Shown: piece by piece, positions 43,827 to 53,628 of the stretch
Position numbering within the stretch: position 1 is the stretch's first letter
Layout of the letters: the number at the start of each line of letters is the position of its first letter
NCBI RefSeq assembly: GCF_031085165.1
Contig: NZ_JAVHTY010000002.1
Span: forward strand, 806,001-870,000
Direction: 5' to 3'
DNA: 64,000 nt
Source of the DNA: Pseudomonas sp. 102515
Lineage (GTDB): Bacteria; Pseudomonadota; Gammaproteobacteria; Pseudomonadales; Pseudomonadaceae
The notes under the pieces: generated by a model
Seen by the model: the letters and a program-made list of their open reading frames with translations, nothing else
Database searches by the model: none
What the model was told of the DNA's origin: nothing
Translations under genes and position numbers: made by a program

Positions 43827-44405
43827 TCAGCGCCGCCGCAGCACCAGGTGATGGATGTGCCAGTGCTTGGGGCGCCCGACCGCGGTATGGCCGTCCTCTT
43901 CCTCTTCCCGCTGCAGCAGGACTTGCCAGTCCCGGAGCAGCTGCTGCAGGCGCGCGGCGTCGACGACCGTCACGCCCTTGCTGGCCCAGCTGTCCCGCTC
44001 GCCGAACAGCTGGCCGCAGAACAGGCCACCCGGGCGCACCGCCGCGGTGATCCCGGTCCAGAGCAGCGGGAAGCGTGCTGGCTCGCAAAAGGGCAGGGCG
44101 AAGCTGGAATTGACGAGGTCGCAGGGAGGGATTTCGAGCGTTTCAAAGCGTGCCTGGCGGGTTTCCAGGTGTGTCTGCAGCAGGACCGGCGTGCGCTCGC
44201 GCAGGGTGCTCAGCGCCTCGGCCTCGGCATCCACCGCCAGCACCTGCCAGCCGCGTTCCAGCAAGACGAGGGTGTCGCGCCCGGTGCCACAGCCCAGATC
44301 CAGCGCCAATCCTGGCGGATCTGAGCGGGATGAGAGTGCCTGCAGCAAGGTCTCGCGCGGACCGCCCGCGGCGGTAGCGGTGTAGTAGGACGTCCAGTGA
44401 GACAA
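43827..44405 (-). CDS. SAM-dependent methyltransferase (TehB-like)
   Basis: A 192-residue class-I methyltransferase. Motif I LALDLGCGTGRDTLVLLERGWQVLAVDAE binds SAM, and DLVNSSFALPFCEP and RPGGLFCGQLFGERDSW follow. The small size and the last motif resemble TehB-like enzymes, but the substrate is unknown. It stands between apeB and the RluA gene on the same strand. Confidence 0.88.
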   Translation of the reverse strand: MSHWTSYYTATAAGGPRETLLQALSSRSDPPGLALDLGCGTGRDTLVLLERGWQVLAVDAEAEALSTLRERTPVLLQTHLETRQARFETLEIPPCDLVNSSFALPFCEPARFPLLWTGITAAVRPGGLFCGQLFGERDSWASKGVTVVDAARLQQLLRDWQVLLQREEEEDGHTAVGRPKHWHIHHLVLRRR

Positions 44406-44450
44406 GCAGCACTCCTCTGGCTGAGTGCCTTAGTATGCCAGCGCCGACGT

Positions 44451-45086
44451 TCAGAAAGGCGCGGGACTGGTAAAGCTCATCCGCTCGCCCGAAAGGGGGT
44501 GGGTCAGCGTCAGCAGGCTGGCGTGCAGGCAGAGGCGTGGCTGGGCCGCCAGCGCCTCGCCCTCGGCATAGAGCTGATCGCCCAGCAGCGGATGCCCGAT
44601 GCTCAGCAGATGGACGCGCAGCTGATGGGAGCGGCCGGTGATGGGCGTGAGCTCCACACGGCTGTAGTGGCCATGGCGCTCCAGTACCTGCCAGAAGGTC
44701 AGCGCATGGCGTCCCAGTTCGTGATCCACCACATGGCGCGGCTTGGTTGGCGGGTCGTAGCGCAGCGGTAGTTCGATGCGGCCGCTGTTGGCCTCCGGTT
44801 CGCCCCAGCAGAGGGCGATGTAGGCCTTTTCCGTTTCGCGATCATGGAATTGCCGGGACAGCTCGCGATGGCTGTCGGCATCCCGCGCCAGCACGATGAC
44901 GCCAGAGGTCTCCCAGTCCAGACGATGGACGATGCGTGCCTCGGGATAGCCGTTTTCCTGCAGGCGGGTCACCAGGCAGTCGCGGTTGTCTTCGGCGCGA
45001 CCGGGGACCGACAGCAGCAGGGTGGGCTTGTCGACCACCAGCAGGGCGGCGTCCTGGTGAATGATGCGGATGTTGGAGAGGGGCAT
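44451..45086 (-). CDS. rluA: RluA-family pseudouridine synthase
   Basis: A 211-residue pseudouridine synthase without an S4 domain. The catalytic aspartate is in ARIVHRLDWETSGVIVLA, and KAYIALCWG and TGRSHQLRVHLLSIGHPLLGD follow. RluA modifies U746 of 23S rRNA and U32 of some tRNAs; the short form and neighbourhood support that assignment. It lies downstream of minE behind a hairpin. Confidence 0.92.
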   Translation of the reverse strand: MPLSNIRIIHQDAALLVVDKPTLLLSVPGRAEDNRDCLVTRLQENGYPEARIVHRLDWETSGVIVLARDADSHRELSRQFHDRETEKAYIALCWGEPEANSGRIELPLRYDPPTKPRHVVDHELGRHALTFWQVLERHGHYSRVELTPITGRSHQLRVHLLSIGHPLLGDQLYAEGEALAAQPRLCLHASLLTLTHPLSGERMSFTSPAPF

Positions 45087-45165
45087 GGGCTTCCTGGGGG
45101 CCTGGCGGCGAATCGCGGCACCGCGCAGGACAGGTGCCGAGGCTTCGCCATGGCTTAAACGCCAA

Positions 45166-45185
45166 CGGCGGCCCTGGGGCCGCCG
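45166..45185 (-). terminator. Hairpin after the min operon
   Basis: CGGCGGCCC (45166-45174) and GGGCCGCCG (45177-45185) form a 9-bp GC stem 20 bp past the minE stop, followed on the minus strand by TTGGCGTTT. It separates min from rluA. Confidence 0.6.
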
Positions 45186-45204
45186 CTGTCCTGCTTCGCT
45201 CGCC

Positions 45205-45459
45205 TTAGCGGTCGGGCAGGGTGATGTTGAGTTCGAGGATCGAGCAACTGCCCTGGTTTTCCAGTTCGACCTGGATCTGGTCCTGCTCGATGGGCACGTA
45301 CTTGCGGATCACTTCCAGCAGGTCTTTCTGCAGTTGCGGCAGATAGTCCGGCTGCTCGTGGCGACCGCGTTCGTGGGCCACGATGATCTGCAGCCGCTCC
45401 TTGGCTATCGAAGCGCTGTTCTGCTTCTTCCGATCGCGAAAGAAGTCGAAGATGTTCAT
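45205..45459 (-). CDS. minE: Cell division topological factor MinE
   Basis: An 84-residue MinE. The N-terminal membrane-binding and anti-MinCD part ([31 protein letters not shown]) is followed by the topological-specificity domain. MinE stimulates MinD ATPase and drives pole-to-pole oscillation so that division occurs at midcell. It overlaps minD by four bases. Confidence 0.98.
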   Translation of the reverse strand: MNIFDFFRDRKKQNSASIAKERLQIIVAHERGRHEQPDYLPQLQKDLLEVIRKYVPIEQDQIQVELENQGSCSILELNITLPDR

Positions 45460-46274
45460 TCGCTACCACCCCCGAACAGACGTTGCAGGAAGCCTTTCTT
45501 CTTCACGTCGAGGAAGCGATAGGCCACTTCCTTGCCGAGCAGCCGCTCCACGGTATCACTGTAGGCCTGACCGGCGTCGCTCTGTTCGTCGAGAATTACC
45601 GGGATACCCTGGTTCGACGCCTTGAGCACCGCCTGGGATTCGGGGATCACGCCCAGTAGGCGGATGGAGAGGATCTCTTCCACGTCCTCGACGCCGAGCA
45701 TTTCGCCCTTGGTGACGCGCTCGGGGTTGTAGCGGGTCAGCAGCAGGTGTTCCTTGATGGCTTCCTCGCCCTTTTCCGCGCGGCGCGACTTGCTGGCCAG
45801 CAGGCCGAGCATGCGGTCGGAGTCGCGGACCGAGGAGACTTCGGGGTTGGTCACCACGATGGCCTCGTCGGCGAAGTACATCGCCAGGTGGGCACCCTTC
45901 TCGATCCCGGCCGGGGAGTCGCAGACGATGAAGTCGAAGGTCTGCTTGAGTTCGTTGATCACGCGCTCGACGCCGTCCTGGGTCAGGGCGTCCTTGTCGC
46001 GGGTCTGGCTGGCGGCCAGCACGAACAGGTTCTCGAGACGCTTGTCCTTGATCAGGGCCTGGCTCAGGGTGGCTTCGTTGTTGATCACGTTGACGAAGTC
46101 GTACACCACGCGGCGCTCGCAGCCCATGATCAGGTCGAGGTTACGCAGGCCGACGTCGAAGTCGACGATGACGGTCTTGTGGCCGCGCAGGGCGAGACCG
46201 GTACCGATGGCGGCGCTGCTGGTGGTCTTGCCGACGCCGCCCTTGCCGGAGGTGACTACGAGTACTTTGGCCAA
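45456..46274 (-). CDS. minD: Septum site-determining ATPase MinD
   Basis: A 272-residue ParA/MinD ATPase. The deviant Walker A KGGVGKTT is at residues 11-18, the switch region includes [13 protein letters not shown], and Walker B is [12 protein letters not shown]. The C-terminal amphipathic helix ([12 protein letters not shown]) anchors it to the membrane. It recruits MinC and is displaced by MinE. It is coupled to minE by overlap and separated from minC by 134 bp. Confidence 0.98.
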   Translation of the reverse strand: MAKVLVVTSGKGGVGKTTSSAAIGTGLALRGHKTVIVDFDVGLRNLDLIMGCERRVVYDFVNVINNEATLSQALIKDKRLENLFVLAASQTRDKDALTQDGVERVINELKQTFDFIVCDSPAGIEKGAHLAMYFADEAIVVTNPEVSSVRDSDRMLGLLASKSRRAEKGEEAIKEHLLLTRYNPERVTKGEMLGVEDVEEILSIRLLGVIPESQAVLKASNQGIPVILDEQSDAGQAYSDTVERLLGKEVAYRFLDVKKKGFLQRLFGGGSE

Positions 46275-46408
46275 ACTGATTCACCTTGATCGAAAGTAAT
46301 AACTGAAGCGACTCGGTGCCCTCGGTGACGAGATTGCAGGCAGTGTCGCGCTTCGTGTTGCCGTTGGCGGCTTAGGCGCCAAGTGCGAAAAATTCGCGGA
46401 AGTATCCG

Positions 46409-47164
46409 TTAAAGACGGGTGATGTTCAACACATCTCCCACCAGGCTGACCTGTACCGGATTGCCCCATTGTGGATGGCGTCGCAGGTCCTCGGCGACCT
46501 TGTACTGGCCGGCGATGGACAGCAGTTCCGCGGTCAGCTGCTGGCAGAAAATCCGCGCTTTAGTATCACCTTTTACGCCGGCCAGCGCTCGGCCACGCAT
46601 GGGTCCGTAGACATGGATGTTGCCGTCGGCGAGCAACTCGGCGCCTGGGCTGACCGGTGCCAGCACCACCAGGTCGCCGGCCGGGGCATAGAGCTGCACC
46701 CCGCCGCGCACTGGGGCGGTGATGATCTTGGTCGGATTGATCGTGGGGGCGGGCGGTACGGCCGGTTTGACCGGTTCCGCTGGCTTGACCGGCTCACGGT
46801 CGCGCGGTTCGACCTGGCGCTCGCGGCCGCCGGAGCTGGGCGGCAGGATCGGCAGGTCGTAGTCGTTGGCGGCAGCCAGGTCAATGTGGCGACTGGCGCG
46901 CAGGGCCAGGGTGCGCAGGCCGTGGCGGCGGCAAAGGTCGAGGAGGGCGCCCAGGTCCAGCGGGCCGGCATCCTCGGGGAGCTTGTCCAGGCCCAGCACC
47001 AGCGGCGTTTCCTGGAAGAAGTTGGGTGCCTGGGCGACCTTCTGGGCCAGTTGCCGGTCCAGGCGCCCCAGGTCGTTACGAAGGAGCTCCAGCACGGTCA
47101 CGGCGAGCATGTTGCCCTTGAGCTGGAAGACGGAGTCGCTTTCGGAAGGATCGGCTGCGGTCAT
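46409..47164 (-). CDS. minC: Septum inhibitor MinC
   Basis: A 251-residue inhibitor of FtsZ assembly. The N-terminal domain ([38 protein letters not shown]) is joined by a Pro/Lys-rich linker to the C-terminal beta-helix ([48 protein letters not shown]), which binds MinD. The start at 47164 gives the standard N-terminus. It is divergent from the LpxL gene. Confidence 0.97.
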   Translation of the reverse strand: MTAADPSESDSVFQLKGNMLAVTVLELLRNDLGRLDRQLAQKVAQAPNFFQETPLVLGLDKLPEDAGPLDLGALLDLCRRHGLRTLALRASRHIDLAAANDYDLPILPPSSGGRERQVEPRDREPVKPAEPVKPAVPPAPTINPTKIITAPVRGGVQLYAPAGDLVVLAPVSPGAELLADGNIHVYGPMRGRALAGVKGDTKARIFCQQLTAELLSIAGQYKVAEDLRRHPQWGNPVQVSLVGDVLNITRL

Positions 47165-47315
47165 GGTGGGTACTTGTGCTTGGATGGCGGGACTTATAGC
47201 GGGATGCCCCGCGTGCCGCAACCCTCACCGGGTGTGGGGGGCCGTGACTGTGAAGGCTACGGGAAATCTGCGCGAGGCCTGTAGAATGGCGCGACCTTTT
47301 CATGCAGGAGTTCCG

Positions 47316-48251
47316 ATGGAGCGGCCGTCTTTCCGCCTCGCCTTTCTCAATCCACGGTATTGGCCGCTCTGGCTGGGACTGGGTGTGCTCTGGCTGCTGG
47401 TGCAATTGCCCTATGCCGTGCTGCTGCGTCTCGCCCAGGGACTCGGCTGGATCTTCTATCATATCGCCGGCCAGCGCCGGGCCATCGCTCGCCGCAATCT
47501 GGAACTTTGCTTCCCGCAGCTCGACGAGCGGGCACGCGACCGGCTGCTACGCCGCAACTTCGCCAGCAGCGCCATGGCCCTGCTGGAGATGGCCATGAGC
47601 TGGTGGTGGCCGCGGCAGCGCCTGGCCCGGCTGGCCCAGATCGAAGGCCTCGAGCATCTGCAGGCCGCTCAGCGCGAGGGTCAGGGCGTGATCCTCATGG
47701 CGCTGCATTTCACCACCCTGGAAATCGGTGCTGCCCTGCTCGGGCAGCGGCACACCATCGATGGCATGTACCGCCAGCACAAGAATCCGGTATTCGATTT
47801 CATCCAGCGTCGCGGTCGCGAGCGCCACAACCAGGACGCCACCGCCATCGAGCGGGAGGACGTGCGCGCCATGCTCAAGGTGCTGCGGGCCGGGCGGGCC
47901 ATCTGGTACGCGCCCGACCAGGACTACGGCGCCAAGCAGAGCCTCTTCGTGCCGCTGTTCGGCATCCAGGCGGCCACGGTGACGGCCACTACCAAGTTCG
48001 CCCGGCTGGGGCGGGCGCGAGTGCTGCCCTTCACCCAGGAGCGCCTGGCGGACGGTTCGGGCTATCGCCTGGTCGTTCATCCACCGCTGGCCGACTTCCC
48101 CGGCGAGAGCGAGGAAGCCGACTGCCTGCGCATCAATCACTGGGTCGAGCGCTGCGTCAGCGAGTTGCCCGAGCAGTACCTCTGGGCCCATCGGCGGTTC
48201 AAGACCCGCCCGCCCGGCGAGCCCAAACTCTATCCGAGGAAGAAGCGCTAG
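47316..48251 (+). CDS. lpxL: Lipid A lauroyl acyltransferase (LpxL/HtrB-like)
   Basis: A 311-residue late lipid A acyltransferase. One N-terminal membrane helix (about 15-40) is followed by the HX4E catalytic motif in MALHFTTLEIG and by IWYAPDQDYGAKQSLFVPLFG. It adds a secondary acyl chain to lipid A at the inner membrane. AGGAG lies 6 nt before the ATG. The patatin-like gene starts immediately after its stop, so the two are probably transcribed together. Confidence 0.93.
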   Translation: MERPSFRLAFLNPRYWPLWLGLGVLWLLVQLPYAVLLRLAQGLGWIFYHIAGQRRAIARRNLELCFPQLDERARDRLLRRNFASSAMALLEMAMSWWWPRQRLARLAQIEGLEHLQAAQREGQGVILMALHFTTLEIGAALLGQRHTIDGMYRQHKNPVFDFIQRRGRERHNQDATAIEREDVRAMLKVLRAGRAIWYAPDQDYGAKQSLFVPLFGIQAATVTATTKFARLGRARVLPFTQERLADGSGYRLVVHPPLADFPGESEEADCLRINHWVERCVSELPEQYLWAHRRFKTRPPGEPKLYPRKKR

Positions 48252-49388
48252 ATGAGCCTGGACGGCGAGCGGCGCACTGGGCTGATTCTGGCAGGCGGTG
48301 GTGCGCGGGCCGCCTATCAGGTCGGGGTGCTGCAGGTGGTGGCCGATACCCTGGCGGTCCGTTCCGACAATCCCTTCCCGATCCTCGTCGGTACCTCGGC
48401 GGGTGCGCTCAACGCCGCCGTGCTGGGCTGCGGCGCCCTGGATTTCGGCCGTGCGGTGGATCGCCTGGCGGCGGTCTGGTCTAACCTGGAAACGGCGATG
48501 ATCTATCGCAGCGACTGGGCCGGGGCGACCCGCCAGGCCGCGCGTTTCGGCCTGCAGACGCTGTTCGGTGCTTGGCGCCAGGAACCACTGGCGCTGCTCG
48601 ACAATGCACCCCTGCGCGCGCTGCTCAGCCGCGAACTGGATTTCTCCGGGATCACCGCGGCCTTGCGCCAGCGCGCCCTGCGGGCGGTGGCGGTCACGGC
48701 CTTCGGCTATGCCTCCGGGCAGGCGATGACCTTCTACCAGAGTCATGGCGCGCTCGATCCCTGGTTTCGTCATCGGCGTGTCGGGGTGCCGGCACGGCTG
48801 GCGGTCGACCACCTCCTGGCCAGCACGGCCATTCCGCTGTTCTTTCCGCCGGTGAAGGTCGGGCGTGAGTTCCTGGGCGATGGTTCGGTGCGGCAGACAG
48901 CGCCCATCAGTCCGGCGCTGCATCTGGGGGCGGATCGCATCCTGGTGATCGGGCTCGGCGCGCCAGGGGGTCACGAGCACGGCCTGCAGGGCCGGCCGCC
49001 AACGATGGCGCAGGTCGGCGGTCACCTGCTCAACAGCACCTTCGTCGATGCCCTGGACAGCGATACCGAGACCCTTCGGCGCCTCAACCTGCTGAGTAGC
49101 GCCCTGCCGGCAGGAGATCCGGTCAGCGGACGGTTCTGCCGTCTTGTGGAGATGCTGGTGATCTCGCCCAGCCAGCCGCTGGCGGATATCGCCACCTGTC
49201 ACCGCAAGCGCCTGCCGCCGGCGTTGCGGCAGTTGCTGCGGGGTGTCGGGGTGAACCGGCCTTCGGGCAGTGCGCTGCTCAGCTATCTGCTGTTCGAGGC
49301 TGCCTACTGCCAGGAACTCATGGCACTGGGGCGGGCCGACGCCCAGGCCCGTTTGCCCGAGCTGCGGGCTTTCCTCGGCGGCGCCTAG
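48252..49388 (+). CDS. Patatin-like phospholipase
   Basis: A 378-residue serine hydrolase. The oxyanion block GLILAGGGARAAYQ, the nucleophile GTSAG near residue 49 and the catalytic Asp in LGDGSVRQ (about 216) are present. No signal peptide is seen, so it acts in the cytoplasm or on the inner leaflet. Patatins release fatty acids from phospholipids. It follows the lipid A acyltransferase with no gap and converges on mlaA, so several envelope-lipid genes cluster here. Confidence 0.9.
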   Translation: MSLDGERRTGLILAGGGARAAYQVGVLQVVADTLAVRSDNPFPILVGTSAGALNAAVLGCGALDFGRAVDRLAAVWSNLETAMIYRSDWAGATRQAARFGLQTLFGAWRQEPLALLDNAPLRALLSRELDFSGITAALRQRALRAVAVTAFGYASGQAMTFYQSHGALDPWFRHRRVGVPARLAVDHLLASTAIPLFFPPVKVGREFLGDGSVRQTAPISPALHLGADRILVIGLGAPGGHEHGLQGRPPTMAQVGGHLLNSTFVDALDSDTETLRRLNLLSSALPAGDPVSGRFCRLVEMLVISPSQPLADIATCHRKRLPPALRQLLRGVGVNRPSGSALLSYLLFEAAYCQELMALGRADAQARLPELRAFLGGA

Positions 49389-49391
49389 GCC

Positions 49392-50213
49392 TTATTCGGC
49401 GATCTGCAGTTCCCGCGCCTTGGTGTAGAAATAGCGGATCTTCTCGTACTCGAAGGGCGAGTTGAGCTGGCCGTATCTCATGTCGGTCACGTACCTGAGG
49501 TTGATGCCGCGCAGCACCATGATCTCTGGATGACGACCGCTTTCGTCGCTGACGTTGAGGAAGTTGATCTGCGCCTCGGCGGCGAAGTCCACCGCCAGGC
49601 CGCCGGTGTCGCGCAGGTTGGACGGGCCAAGGATCGGCAGCATCAGGAAGGGACCGTCACCCACGCCATAGAAGCCCAGGGTCTGGCCGAAGTCTTCCGG
49701 CTGCTTGATCAGCCCGACACGGGTCGCCGGATCCCACAGGCCGAACACCCCGACGGTGGTGTTGAGCAACAGCCGGCCGGTGGCGTCCAGGGCCCGACGG
49801 CCCTTGAACTGCAGCAGGCTGTTGAGCAGGTTGTTGACGTCGCCCAGATTGCTGAAGAAGTTGCTGACGCCCGAACGCACGAAGCGCGGGGTGATCCAGC
49901 GATAGCCGTTGACCACTGGCAGCAGGACCCACTCGTCCAGCCGATAGTTGAAGTGGTAGACGTGACGGTTCCAGGATTCGAAGGGATCGTAGACGTCCAG
50001 GGCCACCAGGGACGCCCGTTCGAATTCACGCTGGTCCAGTCCCGGATTGTACTTGAGGGTCGACAGCGGATTGCTGAAGCCATCGGCGCCCACGGGCGCG
50101 GCCGGCATGGTGTCCGAGCCGATGGTCAGGGTGGAGGAGGGCGGCGGACTCGATTCGGCGGCGAAGACCGAGGCACTGGCCATCAGGAGGAGAGCGAGCA
50201 GAGACTTAACCAC
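49392..50213 (-). CDS. mlaA: Outer-membrane lipid asymmetry protein MlaA (VacJ)
   Basis: A 273-residue MlaA/VacJ-type protein. YDPFESWNRHVYHFNYRLDEWVLLPVVNGYRWITPRFVRSGVSNFFSNL and the LLNTTVGVFGLWDPAT stretch are hallmarks. MlaA removes misplaced phospholipids from the outer leaflet. The N-terminal signal (MVKSLLALLLMASASVFA-AES) lacks the lipobox cysteine of E. coli MlaA. It overlaps the upstream alpha/beta-hydrolase gene by eight bases. Confidence 0.93.
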   Translation of the reverse strand: MVKSLLALLLMASASVFAAESSPPPSSTLTIGSDTMPAAPVGADGFSNPLSTLKYNPGLDQREFERASLVALDVYDPFESWNRHVYHFNYRLDEWVLLPVVNGYRWITPRFVRSGVSNFFSNLGDVNNLLNSLLQFKGRRALDATGRLLLNTTVGVFGLWDPATRVGLIKQPEDFGQTLGFYGVGDGPFLMLPILGPSNLRDTGGLAVDFAAEAQINFLNVSDESGRHPEIMVLRGINLRYVTDMRYGQLNSPFEYEKIRYFYTKARELQIAE

Positions 50214-51516
50214 GGGCGAAGAACTCCAGCATGGCGTTCGCGTTGACGCGGTAGTTGAGATTGCCGCAATGGCCGCCGTGGGGATAGACGGTCAAGCGAT
50301 CGCCAAAGGTCTTGCGCAGGAAACCCAGGTCGCCCGGGCCGAGGATGATGTCGTCGGCATTGTGCATGACACCGATCTTCGGGCTGCTCTTCAGATAGTC
50401 TTCCAGTGCTATGAGGCTGGACTTGCGCGCCAGGTCGTCGAGGTTCTGCCCCTTGAAGTTCTTCTGCCAGAACGGCATCACCTGCTCGGTCATGTAGCAG
50501 TCGAAGTCGCACTGCAGCGAACGGGCGAAGAAGCGCGTCAGGCTGGTGCCCTCGCTGATGGGGTAGGTCGGCGGGGTGATCAGGCCGCGGCGGTTGATCA
50601 GGTCGGACGTGAAGGCGATGTCGGCTGCCGAGAAGCGGAAGGACGAGCCGATCAGCATGGCCAGTTCTTCGTTGCTCAGTCGCTCCGGGGAGCGTTGGAA
50701 GTCGCGCACCACGGCGTCGTTGAAGTCGACGTAGCCCTTTTCTTGGAAGTAGCGGGTCAGCTTCGACAGGATCAGCTCGTAGAAGGTGCGGTTGTTGGTG
50801 ACGCCCTTCACCTCGGTCTGCACCAGGCGATCCAGGTTGCGTACCGAGGTCAGCAGATTGACCGGCGGATTGACCATCAGCACTTTCTTGAAGTTGAAGC
50901 TGCGCTGGCTCTCGTCCAGGTAGGAGACGAAGGCGGCGTCCAGCCCACCCAGGCTGTAGCCGGTCAGGTAGTAGTCGGTGACCGGCAGCTTGGGATGCTG
51001 GGCGCGTACCGCCTGCATGGCCCGATAGAGATCCTCGGCATCGTGCGGGGTGTAGCCCGGGGTGGCGGTGCGCGACACCGACACCATGAAGTCCCAGCTG
51101 GTCGGCGAGGACAGCTGCACCACGTGGTAGCCGGCCGCGTAATACAGCCGCTTGAGGTATTCCTGGGTACTGGAGGAATAGTTGGCTCCGGTGCCGGCGA
51201 TCAGGAAGATCAGCGGTGCCGGATGGTCCTGGCGCGCGAGGCGGTAGTGGAATTTCTTGACCGGCCAGAAGTTGCCGGGCAGCTGGTATTCCCGCTCCGG
51301 ACGCAGGTTGAGGCTGTAGTCATCCTGGTCGATGGTGCTTTCGGGCGGCAGCTCGGGACGGAATTTTTCCGGCGTGGTGACGATGGTGGCTTCGAAAGGA
51401 TTGACCAGTGGATAGCCATAGGTGGCGGCATCCACTTCGGTGGCCGCGTGCGCGGTACCCCAGAGGCCGGAAAACAGCGCGCCCAGCAGGGCGGCGACGC
51501 GCAACGAAAGACGCAT
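50206..51516 (-). CDS. Exported alpha/beta-hydrolase-like protein upstream of mlaA
   Basis: A 436-residue protein with a signal peptide ending at AHA-ATE. LIFLIAGTGANYSSSTQEYLKRLYYAAGYHV and the nucleophile elbow TGYSLGGLDAAF (G-x-S-x-G) indicate an alpha/beta hydrolase; HGGHCGN near the end could supply the catalytic His and DNADD-like MHNADDIILG the Asp. The ATG at 51516 has AAGGA 8 nt upstream. Overlap with mlaA suggests a shared envelope-lipid role; a periplasmic lipase or esterase is inferred. Confidence 0.85.
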   Translation of the reverse strand: MRLSLRVAALLGALFSGLWGTAHAATEVDAATYGYPLVNPFEATIVTTPEKFRPELPPESTIDQDDYSLNLRPEREYQLPGNFWPVKKFHYRLARQDHPAPLIFLIAGTGANYSSSTQEYLKRLYYAAGYHVVQLSSPTSWDFMVSVSRTATPGYTPHDAEDLYRAMQAVRAQHPKLPVTDYYLTGYSLGGLDAAFVSYLDESQRSFNFKKVLMVNPPVNLLTSVRNLDRLVQTEVKGVTNNRTFYELILSKLTRYFQEKGYVDFNDAVVRDFQRSPERLSNEELAMLIGSSFRFSAADIAFTSDLINRRGLITPPTYPISEGTSLTRFFARSLQCDFDCYMTEQVMPFWQKNFKGQNLDDLARKSSLIALEDYLKSSPKIGVMHNADDIILGPGDLGFLRKTFGDRLTVYPHGGHCGNLNYRVNANAMLEFFARG

Positions 51517-51779
51517 GGACAGAGTCCTTTCAGAGGGCTTGAGAGCGTAGGTAAGACAACGGCCCGCCAATAGGTTGCATCGGCAGGTGCAGGTTTCCGT
51601 GAGGCGTCGATTACAGAGCGGTCGACGGGCTGCGTCAAGCGACATCGCATGTCGTGAAAAGTGCAGCCTTTGTCGCTAACCGGTCGATATGCGTCGCCCA
51701 GGCGGTAGTGGCCATCTTGCATTGCCCGAATGATGGGGATGGGGCAACCGCCCGACTTCCATAGCGAGAGGACTGCTGC

Positions 51780-52631
51780 ATGAGCATGGTGAAGAAACTG
51801 TTGGGAATAGGACTCGGTGTCGCGCTGACCTCGGCCATGAGCCTGGCCCTGGCGGCCAAGCCCGAAATCACCATCGGCTACGTCGATGGCTGGGCCGATA
51901 GCGTGGCCACGACTCATACCGCAGCTGAAGTGATCCGCCAGAATCTGGGCTACGAGGTCAAGCTCATGCCGGTTGCCGCCGGCATCATGTGGCAGGGGGT
52001 CGCGCGCGGCAAGCTCGACGCCATGCTGTCCGCCTGGTTGCCGGTCACCCATGGCGCCTACTACGAGAAGATGAAGGATCAGGTGGTCGATCTGAACGTC
52101 AACACTCCCGATGCCAAGATCGGTCTGATCGTGCCGGAGTACGTCAAGGCCAACAGCATCGCCGATCTGCAGGCGCAGAAGGCCGAGTTCGGTGGCCGTA
52201 TCGTCGGCATCGATGCCGGTGCCGGGGTCATGCTCAAGGCCGACCAGGCGATCAAGGACTATGGCCTGGACTACAAGCTGGTGGCCAGTTCGGGTAGCGG
52301 CATGATCGCCGAGCTGACCCGGGCCGAGAAGGACCAGAAGCCGGTGGTGGTGACGGGCTGGGTGCCGCACTGGATGTTCGCCAAGTGGAAGCTGAAGTTC
52401 CTCGAGGATCCCAAGGGTGTGTTCGGCGGCTCCGAGCACGTGGACACCGTGGCCAACCCCGCGCTGGAAGCCAAGGCCAAGCCGGTCTGGGACTTCCTGA
52501 AGAAGTTCGCCTGGCAGCCGGGTGAGGTGAACGAGGTGATGCTGGCCGTGGAAGAGGGCAAGAAGCCGGAAGAGGCCGCCAAGGCCTGGATCACTGCGCA
52601 TCCGGATCGCGTGAAGTCCTGGCTGCCCTGA
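51780..52631 (+). CDS. Glycine-betaine/proline-type binding protein (OpuAC/ProX family), orphan
   Basis: A 283-residue periplasmic protein with a signal peptide ending at ALA-AKP. ITIGYVDGWADSVATTHTAAEVIRQNLGYEV and GIMWQGVARGKLDAMLSAWLPVTHGAYY are typical of quaternary-amine binding proteins, whose aromatic residues cage the choline or betaine head. No permease or ATPase gene is adjacent, so it must dock with a transporter encoded elsewhere. A 15-bp palindrome (CGACAT-CGC-ATGTCG, 51640-51654) lies upstream. Confidence 0.92.
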   Translation: MSMVKKLLGIGLGVALTSAMSLALAAKPEITIGYVDGWADSVATTHTAAEVIRQNLGYEVKLMPVAAGIMWQGVARGKLDAMLSAWLPVTHGAYYEKMKDQVVDLNVNTPDAKIGLIVPEYVKANSIADLQAQKAEFGGRIVGIDAGAGVMLKADQAIKDYGLDYKLVASSGSGMIAELTRAEKDQKPVVVTGWVPHWMFAKWKLKFLEDPKGVFGGSEHVDTVANPALEAKAKPVWDFLKKFAWQPGEVNEVMLAVEEGKKPEEAAKAWITAHPDRVKSWLP

Positions 52632-52649
52632 GGGTTGGCTGAATGGAGG

Positions 52650-52672
52650 ACGGGCCCCGCGGGGCCCGTTTT
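52650..52672 (+). terminator. Intrinsic terminator after the betaine-binding protein
   Basis: ACGGGCCCC-GC-GGGGCCCGT, 9-bp arms, followed by TTT, 18 bp after the stop codon and just before the folD 3' end. It may serve both convergent genes. Confidence 0.88.
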
Positions 52673-52673
52673 G

Positions 52674-53528
52674 CTAGCTGTGCAACTGCTCGGCCGCGTA
52701 CAGCGTGTTTTCCAGCAGGCAGGCCCGCGTCATGGGGCCGACGCCGCCGGGGACCGGAGTGATCCAACTGGCGCGCTCACAGGCACGGTCGAATTCCACG
52801 TCGCCCACCAGGCGGCCATCGGCCTGGCGATTGATGCCCACGTCGATGACGATGGCGCCGGGCTTGATCCATTCACCCTTTACCAGTCCGGGCTTGCCCA
52901 CGGCGACCACCACCAGGTCGGCCTGGCTGACATGGTGCTCGAGGGAGCGGGTGAACCTGTGGGTCACCGTGGCGGTGCAACCGGCCAGCAGCAGCTCCAG
53001 CGCCATGGGACGACCGACGATGTTGGAGGCGCCGACCACTACCGCATCCAGTCCATAGAGATCTACGCCGGTGCTGTGCAGCAGGGTCATGATGCCCTTG
53101 GGCGTGCAGGGGCGCAGCTGGGGATTGCGCTGTGCCAGGCGACCCAGGTTATAGGGATGGAAGCCGTCCACGTCCTTGTCGGTGCGGATGCGTTCCAGGA
53201 GCTGGGTGGCATCCAGGTGCGCGGGCAGCGGCAACTGCAGCAGGATGCCGTCGACGCTGGTGTCGTCGTTGAGCCGGTCGATCAGGGCTTCCAGTTCTGC
53301 CTGGGTAGTGCTGGCTGGCAGGTCATGGGCATAGGAGTCGAAGCCGACCTCTTCGCAATCCTTGCGCTTGTGCGCCACATAGACACTCGAGGCGGGATCG
53401 TTGCCGACCAGGATGACGGCGAGGCCAGGGGCGCGCAGTCCGGCGCTACGACGTTGAGAGACTCGCTGGGCAATATCCTGGCGCAGGCGGGCGGCAATGG
53501 ACTTGCCGTCGATCAGTTGGGCGGTCAT
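52674..53528 (-). CDS. folD: Methylene-THF dehydrogenase/cyclohydrolase FolD
   Basis: A 284-residue bifunctional folate enzyme interconverting 5,10-methylene-, methenyl- and 10-formyl-tetrahydrofolate. The [14 protein letters not shown] segment carries the catalytic Tyr and Lys, LPLPAHLD the substrate site, and [18 protein letters not shown] the NADP loop (Ala where Arg is common). It is followed on the other strand by a tRNA cluster, a familiar Pseudomonas arrangement. Confidence 0.96.
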   Translation of the reverse strand: MTAQLIDGKSIAARLRQDIAQRVSQRRSAGLRAPGLAVILVGNDPASSVYVAHKRKDCEEVGFDSYAHDLPASTTQAELEALIDRLNDDTSVDGILLQLPLPAHLDATQLLERIRTDKDVDGFHPYNLGRLAQRNPQLRPCTPKGIMTLLHSTGVDLYGLDAVVVGASNIVGRPMALELLLAGCTATVTHRFTRSLEHHVSQADLVVVAVGKPGLVKGEWIKPGAIVIDVGINRQADGRLVGDVEFDRACERASWITPVPGGVGPMTRACLLENTLYAAEQLHS

Positions 53529-53628
53529 GGGCGATTTCTGGTGGTGACGGAAAAGGGTCGGCTATTTTCGCATGGACGGGCCCGCTGACAACAGAGAAGC
53601 CTCCACGGCGGCTAACTCATTCTTCTGC

